Positions 60,411 through 64,000 of a stretch of 64,000 bases of DNA are shown in pieces (position 1 is the stretch's first letter; every line of letters begins with the position of its first letter). Origin of the DNA: Nematopogon swammerdamellus (taxonomy: Eukaryota; Arthropoda; Insecta; Lepidoptera; Adelidae). The DNA lies in NCBI GenBank assembly GCA_946902875.1, contig OX336339.1:20429349-20493348 (forward strand), given 5' to 3'. The notes under the pieces were generated by a model that made no database searches, was not told the origin of the DNA, and worked only from the letters and a program-made list of their open reading frames with translations. The translations under genes were made by a program, and so were the position numbers.

Positions 60411-60957
60411 AGCTGTTCTATTGAAGGAGTTGTTTCGCTATGAACAGTAAAAGCTGTTCTATTGAAGGATTTGCTTCGCTATGAACAGTAAAAGTTGTTC
60501 TATTGGTGGAATTGTTTCGCTATGAACATTAAACGCTGTTCCATTGAAGGATTTGTTTCACTATGAACAGTAAAAGCCACAGAGCATGAAATGCGCGCGC
60601 CCGCCCCTACTAGAGGCGCCGTGAACGCGATTTCTCTACAACGGCGTTGAAGCCTGTGGGCGTGGCCTATGACTTACATATGTGTGTTGTGCTTGTGCAT
60701 TTATTGTGTGCGTGTGCCTAACTTGCTCCTCTTTGTGTGTAGTGTCGATACTAGCACACACACACACATACGAAGCGCTAGCAGCTCAGCGTACGGTTAT
60801 TGGGTTTCAAATATCATCGCTTAGGGTGCCTCTAGTAGGGGGCGCGGGCGGTAGGCATTTGATGCTCTGTGGTAAAAGCTGTTCTATTGAAGGAGTTGTT
60901 TCGCTATGAACAGTAAAAGCTGTTCTATCGAAGGAGTTGTTTCGCTATGAACAGTCA
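60411..60957 (+). repeat. 41-bp minisatellite interrupted by a MITE
   Basis: Units AGCTGTTCTATTGAAGGAGT, TGTTTCGCTATGAACAGTAA, A start at 60411, 60452, 60493 and about 60534, and after the MITE at 60877 and 60918. Removing the MITE and one duplicated octamer restores a continuous array of about six units. Confidence 0.88.
60578..60871. mobile_element. 294-bp hAT-like MITE with perfect 8-bp target duplication
   Basis: Ends CACAGAGCATGAAATGCG and, reverse-complemented, CACAGAGCATCAAATGCC, similar for about 45 bp through CCCGC and CTACTAGAGGC. GTAAAAGC lies at 60570-60577 and again at 60872-60879. An 8-bp duplication with CA...TG ends fits the hAT superfamily. The interior has G/T-rich and CACACACA stretches and no transposase; the 75-codon ORF at 60682 is incidental. 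Confidence 0.88.
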
Positions 60958-61009
60958 CGGCGATTATTTAAGATAAAATTTATTTTTATAAAAACATTTA
61001 TGGTTTCTT

Positions 61010-61078
61010 TCCGACCTTCATTCCGTGTGGTGGCACCAATGCGGACGGGCTTAGACCCTACTATGTAGTGAAGGGAAC
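61010..61078 (-). mobile_element. degenerate SINE type I fragment
   Basis: CCGACCTTCATTCCGTGTGGTGGCACCA, CGGACGGGCTTAGACCCTAC resembles the minus-strand form of the CACTGAAT... GGGTTCAACCC region with many changes. Confidence 0.45.
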
Positions 61079-61252
61079 TAAATTTTCACACGAAATCCGA
61101 AAATAATCCTATACAGTCTATAGAGAATTAATAAATAAAACAAAGCACCAAGATCTCTACACCTAAAGATACTGAAACTCCGATTTAATCTTCTCCAGTC
61201 TCGTCCATTAGTGTCCGCACTAAGTGAGCCTTAAATTTAGCAAATAACAGCT

Positions 61253-61950
61253 CAAAAACCGACCAAGTGCGAGTCGGACTCACGCACCGAGGTTTCCGTA
61301 CCACCACTTAATTGGTCGGTTTTTATTACTTGATGTTTTACTTAGATTTTGCACTATAATCACACCAAGTTTAACGCTACTAAGTACATACGTACTAACG
61401 TTTTTAAGATACAGAAAAAACAAACAAAAAAATACTTTGTTAAAAACCCGTTTCTTATATTTCAATTAATACCTTTTGTTTTTTTTAGGTTTCCGTATCC
61501 CGTACGGAAGCCTATTACTAAGCCTACGCCGTCTGTCTGTCTGTCTGTCTGTATGTCCTACTGCTGTATCTTTGGAACCGTAATAGCTAGCCGGTTGAAA
61601 TTTTCACAGAATATGTGTTATTAATTATTGCGGATATAACAACAACAAAAATAGAAAAAGTAAAAAATACAGGAACCTGTACAAGAATCGTGTTTTTTTT
61701 TCAATGTTTTTTTTTTGCGGTGCGGAAACCTCGGGTCGCGAGTCCGACTCGCACTTGGCCGGTTTTTTTAATTATTTGTCAGTATATCCGCCATAATAAC
61801 ACATATCCTTCAAATTTCAAACGGCTACCTATTACGGTTTCTAAAGATACAGCCTCTTATAGGTAGGACAGACGGACGGACGGACGGACAGACGGCTTAG
61901 GCTTAGTAATAGGCCTCCGTACGTTATTTACGGAAACCTAAAAACGAAGT
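61253..61950 (+). repeat. ACAG-core repeat (+) split by an inverted ACAG-core repeat
   Basis: A plus copy starts AAAACCGACCAAGTGCGAGTC at 61255 and resumes at 61769 (ATTTGTCAGTATATCCGCCA) to GGAAACCTAAAAACG at 61945, with a GACGGACGGACGGAC run. Between them (61483-61768) a complete minus copy runs from TTTAGGTTTCCGTATCCCGT to CGACTCGCACTTGGCCGG. The insertion point is a T-run. So one family member landed inside another, in inverse orientation. Confidence 0.75.
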
Positions 61951-62093
61951 CCTCTGCGTTATTCGTTGCTCTCAGTTCGCTTCTTGTGCAATTTATGGAT
62001 GCATTAGTAGAAGATCATCCATTTGTTTTGTGTATACTCGAATTCAATAGAATAGACATTCGTAATGATAGTAGGTAGGGTTATTTAGTATAA

Positions 62094-62240
62094 ATGCGGT
62101 TCCCGCGGTTTCGCTTAGCAAAAAATATAATATATATATCCTATAACCAATCTGAGATGTGCCAGAATTCATCAATGAACATCCTCACGCGAATCGATTC
62201 AGTAGTTCTCGAAGCGTAGGTACATAGATAGGTGACGACG
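62094..62240 (-). mobile_element. Helitron-related fragment
   Basis: GCGGTTCCCGCGGTTTCGCTTAGC and CGATTCAGTAGTTCTCGAAGCG are decayed versions of the reversed Helitron 3' and subterminal text. Confidence 0.4.
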
Positions 62241-62374
62241 CATACATGCATATAAGTGTGTATGTATTTATGGGTCGTATAGGTCGTTACAGATTTTCCC
62301 CTTTAAATATTTGGAATTCCTAGCACGTACCGTACATTCTAGCCACCTACGAAATATATTTTTTTTTTAGATAT

Positions 62375-62478
62375 AAGCGGTCGTGTTCTCCTCAAGTCCA
62401 GTATAACCAGCAATCCAAAGGGTAGTCTCCGGTATGGCACCTACCTTCTCGGAGGTGATATTGGCTGGTCGGATTGGA
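62375..62478 (+). repeat. CTCCGGTATGGCACC retroposon 3' end
   Basis: GTTCTCCTCAAGTCCAGTAT, AGTCTCCGGTATGGCACCTA and CTTCTCGGAGGTGATATTGG, as at 40755. It abuts an RT remnant on the opposite strand. Confidence 0.6.
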
Positions 62479-62479
62479 G

Positions 62480-63165
62480 CATAATATGCTCCAACACCTC
62501 TGCCGCCTATTCCACTCCCATAATGTTCTTCGTGCATGCTCTTTTTGAGCACATGCCCGATCAGGTCCACGTATGTGCGTCTAGGGCGCCACTACCCGAC
62601 TCTTCCATTCACATTTGCTTCATAAATTTCTTAGGTTAGTCTCCTATCACCCATTCTTCCAACATGACCGAACCACTGAAGCATTCCTTTCTCAATCCTT
62701 ATCACTATATCTTCTTTCAGCCCACAGCGCTATCGCACTATAATCTATTTCTCAATCTATCTTTCATTGTAACTCCACAAATACTCCTCAACGCGCGCAT
62801 TTACACAGCATTAATCCTGCTTTCATGCTTCGTCTGCCATGCCCAACTCCCGTCATAAGTGTAGGGGCCAGCACTCCACCATGGACAGCCAAACGTGCCC
62901 TAGTTGACATGTTTTGGCTGCTCATAATAGCGTGCAACGCCCCATTCACTTGGTTGCCGGCTTTCCCTCTCTTTTCTACATCTCCTTCACATTTTCCATC
63001 CATCACATATTCCCCAGATATACGGATTCGTTCACTTCGTTCTCTCATCCACAATCCTTACATCGCATTTGGACACTATTTATACTATACTCCGTTCATC
63101 TTAGCAACTAATGCCGAGCGGTTTCTCTTTCTCTGTACTTCTCACTCTCGCAAAGGGTGATTGAA
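62480..63165 (-). pseudogene. LINE reverse transcriptase remnant (RTE-like), C-terminal region
   Basis: Minus-strand phrases in shifting frames: CEGDVEKRGKAGNQVNGALH, AIMSSQNMSTRARLAVHGGV, LAPTLMTG, then KHESRINAV, MRALRSICGVTMKDRLRNRL, GLRKECFSGSVM, and PRRTYVDLIGHVLKKSMHEE. The order matches the conserved region downstream of the RT core in a LINE group abundant in Lepidoptera (NGALHA.M.S... ARLAVH.GVL.PTLMYGSE... RALRS.CGV..KDR.RN... G.GRPRRTY.D.I). At least four frame breaks or stops. No catalytic motif remains. Confidence 0.78.
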
Positions 63166-64000
63166 GTGACTGTGAACTGAGGTTATGAATATAGTTTAAT
63201 TAAAAAAAATTATTGAATTATTCTTTATTTATTTGATGAATGAAAATTTTGCAATAAACCTGTTTATTTTTATTTTTTGCTTGGAATCAAGTTAAATATT
63301 TATATTTTCACTGTAAATTATTTAATATTGATATTATATATTATTTAAATTTTGTGCCTAATCTACTTACTTCAGCTGTTCGTTCTATTGTAGGTGGATA
63401 AGTTAACCCACCAACACAAATAATATACAAAACTTCAAAATAACACGTGAAAAATATGCAAAACAATTATTACGTTATTATTATGACGCGTAGGAAAGGC
63501 TACTGATTGTACTGCGTCGACTGACCGGCCGACTGCACCTGCCTACCTGAAACCTTCTCAGAATAAAAACGCAACACTAACTCCAGGCGCAGCGGCGCAC
63601 GCGCCGTTATGGTTTTGAGATTACTTTCGCATACACCTATGACTCACAAACACAACCTTGTGTCCTGTGTAAAGAAGAGTAATAACCGTTGCGAGAGCGA
63701 GAAACTGCTCGGTATTAGTTCCTAGGATGAACGGAGTATAATATAATAATGTACATCCATACACTGTGTCTTCTAACGTAGCCAGCGACTTTTCTATAAA
63801 TCCATTTCACTCATTTAATCAAGCCGGAAATTCTTGAGGACACTCCAACCTGCGACTATTAAAGCCCGGACTCGTATTGTGAACAGTAAATCATGATCGG
63901 CGAGGAGTCTGACTCGCTATCACCGGGCGCACATTCAAATGTAATTCCGCTGAGTGCCAAATCGGTGGCGATCCGCGATATTTACGACTAACGGAGTACT
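63166..64000. other. unassigned sequence to window end
   Basis: AT-rich until about 63480, then more GC-rich (63500-63660 and 63840-64000). No ORF with a domain. The last 150 bases could belong to a feature beyond the window. Confidence 0.35.

Overview
This 64-kb window looks like intergenic or intronic DNA from an insect, most likely a moth or butterfly (Lepidoptera). It is AT-rich, has no operon structure, and its ORFs are short with weak coding character. The repeats are those I associate with lepidopteran genomes: Helitron ends of the type ...GAAGCCGCGGGC..CTAG|T, an ACAG/GTCT-cored repeat that starts AACCGGCCAAGTGCGAGTC, and tails of RTE, CR1/Jockey and SINE retroposons. I found no host protein-coding gene I can support. 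All recognisable protein-like sequence comes from mobile elements, and all of it is broken or partial.

Layout. 0-9 kb: Helitron 3' ends, an RTE LINE tail (+), a second RTE tail (-) with a perfect 10-bp target duplication, and an ACAG-core repeat split by a CR1/Jockey LINE fragment. 9-17 kb: an inverted pair of CAGGG-type TIR elements and a longer CR1/Jockey fragment. 18-23 kb: a 57+66+90-bp higher-order tandem repeat, a SINE whose head is a tRNA/5S-rRNA chimera, a 100-bp-arm inverted repeat, and a 2.3-kb Helitron carrying inverted satellite blocks around a captured protein fragment. 23-34 kb: scattered LINE tails, ACAG repeats, an intact-looking 660-bp TIR element, a full SINE and a 500-bp MITE. 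34-37 kb: a tRNA-like SINE head, an internally deleted mariner and an RTE tail. 37-49 kb: a minisatellite ORF, SINEs of two types (one nested in another, two with clear target duplications), LINE tails, and a TIR element with a decayed MADF-domain gene. 49-53 kb: a 2.9-kb Helitron filled by about 40 copies of a 63-bp satellite. 53-64 kb: a second copy of the captured domain, a TTA-flanked MITE, LINEs, SINEs, a 294-bp hAT-like MITE inside a 41-bp minisatellite, nested ACAG repeats and a reverse-transcriptase remnant.

Nothing here works as a pathway. The interest lies in how the elements are built: SINE heads and bodies that combine modularly, satellites amplified inside Helitrons, captured or decayed domains, and nested insertions that give an order of events. 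I see no convincing new functional system.
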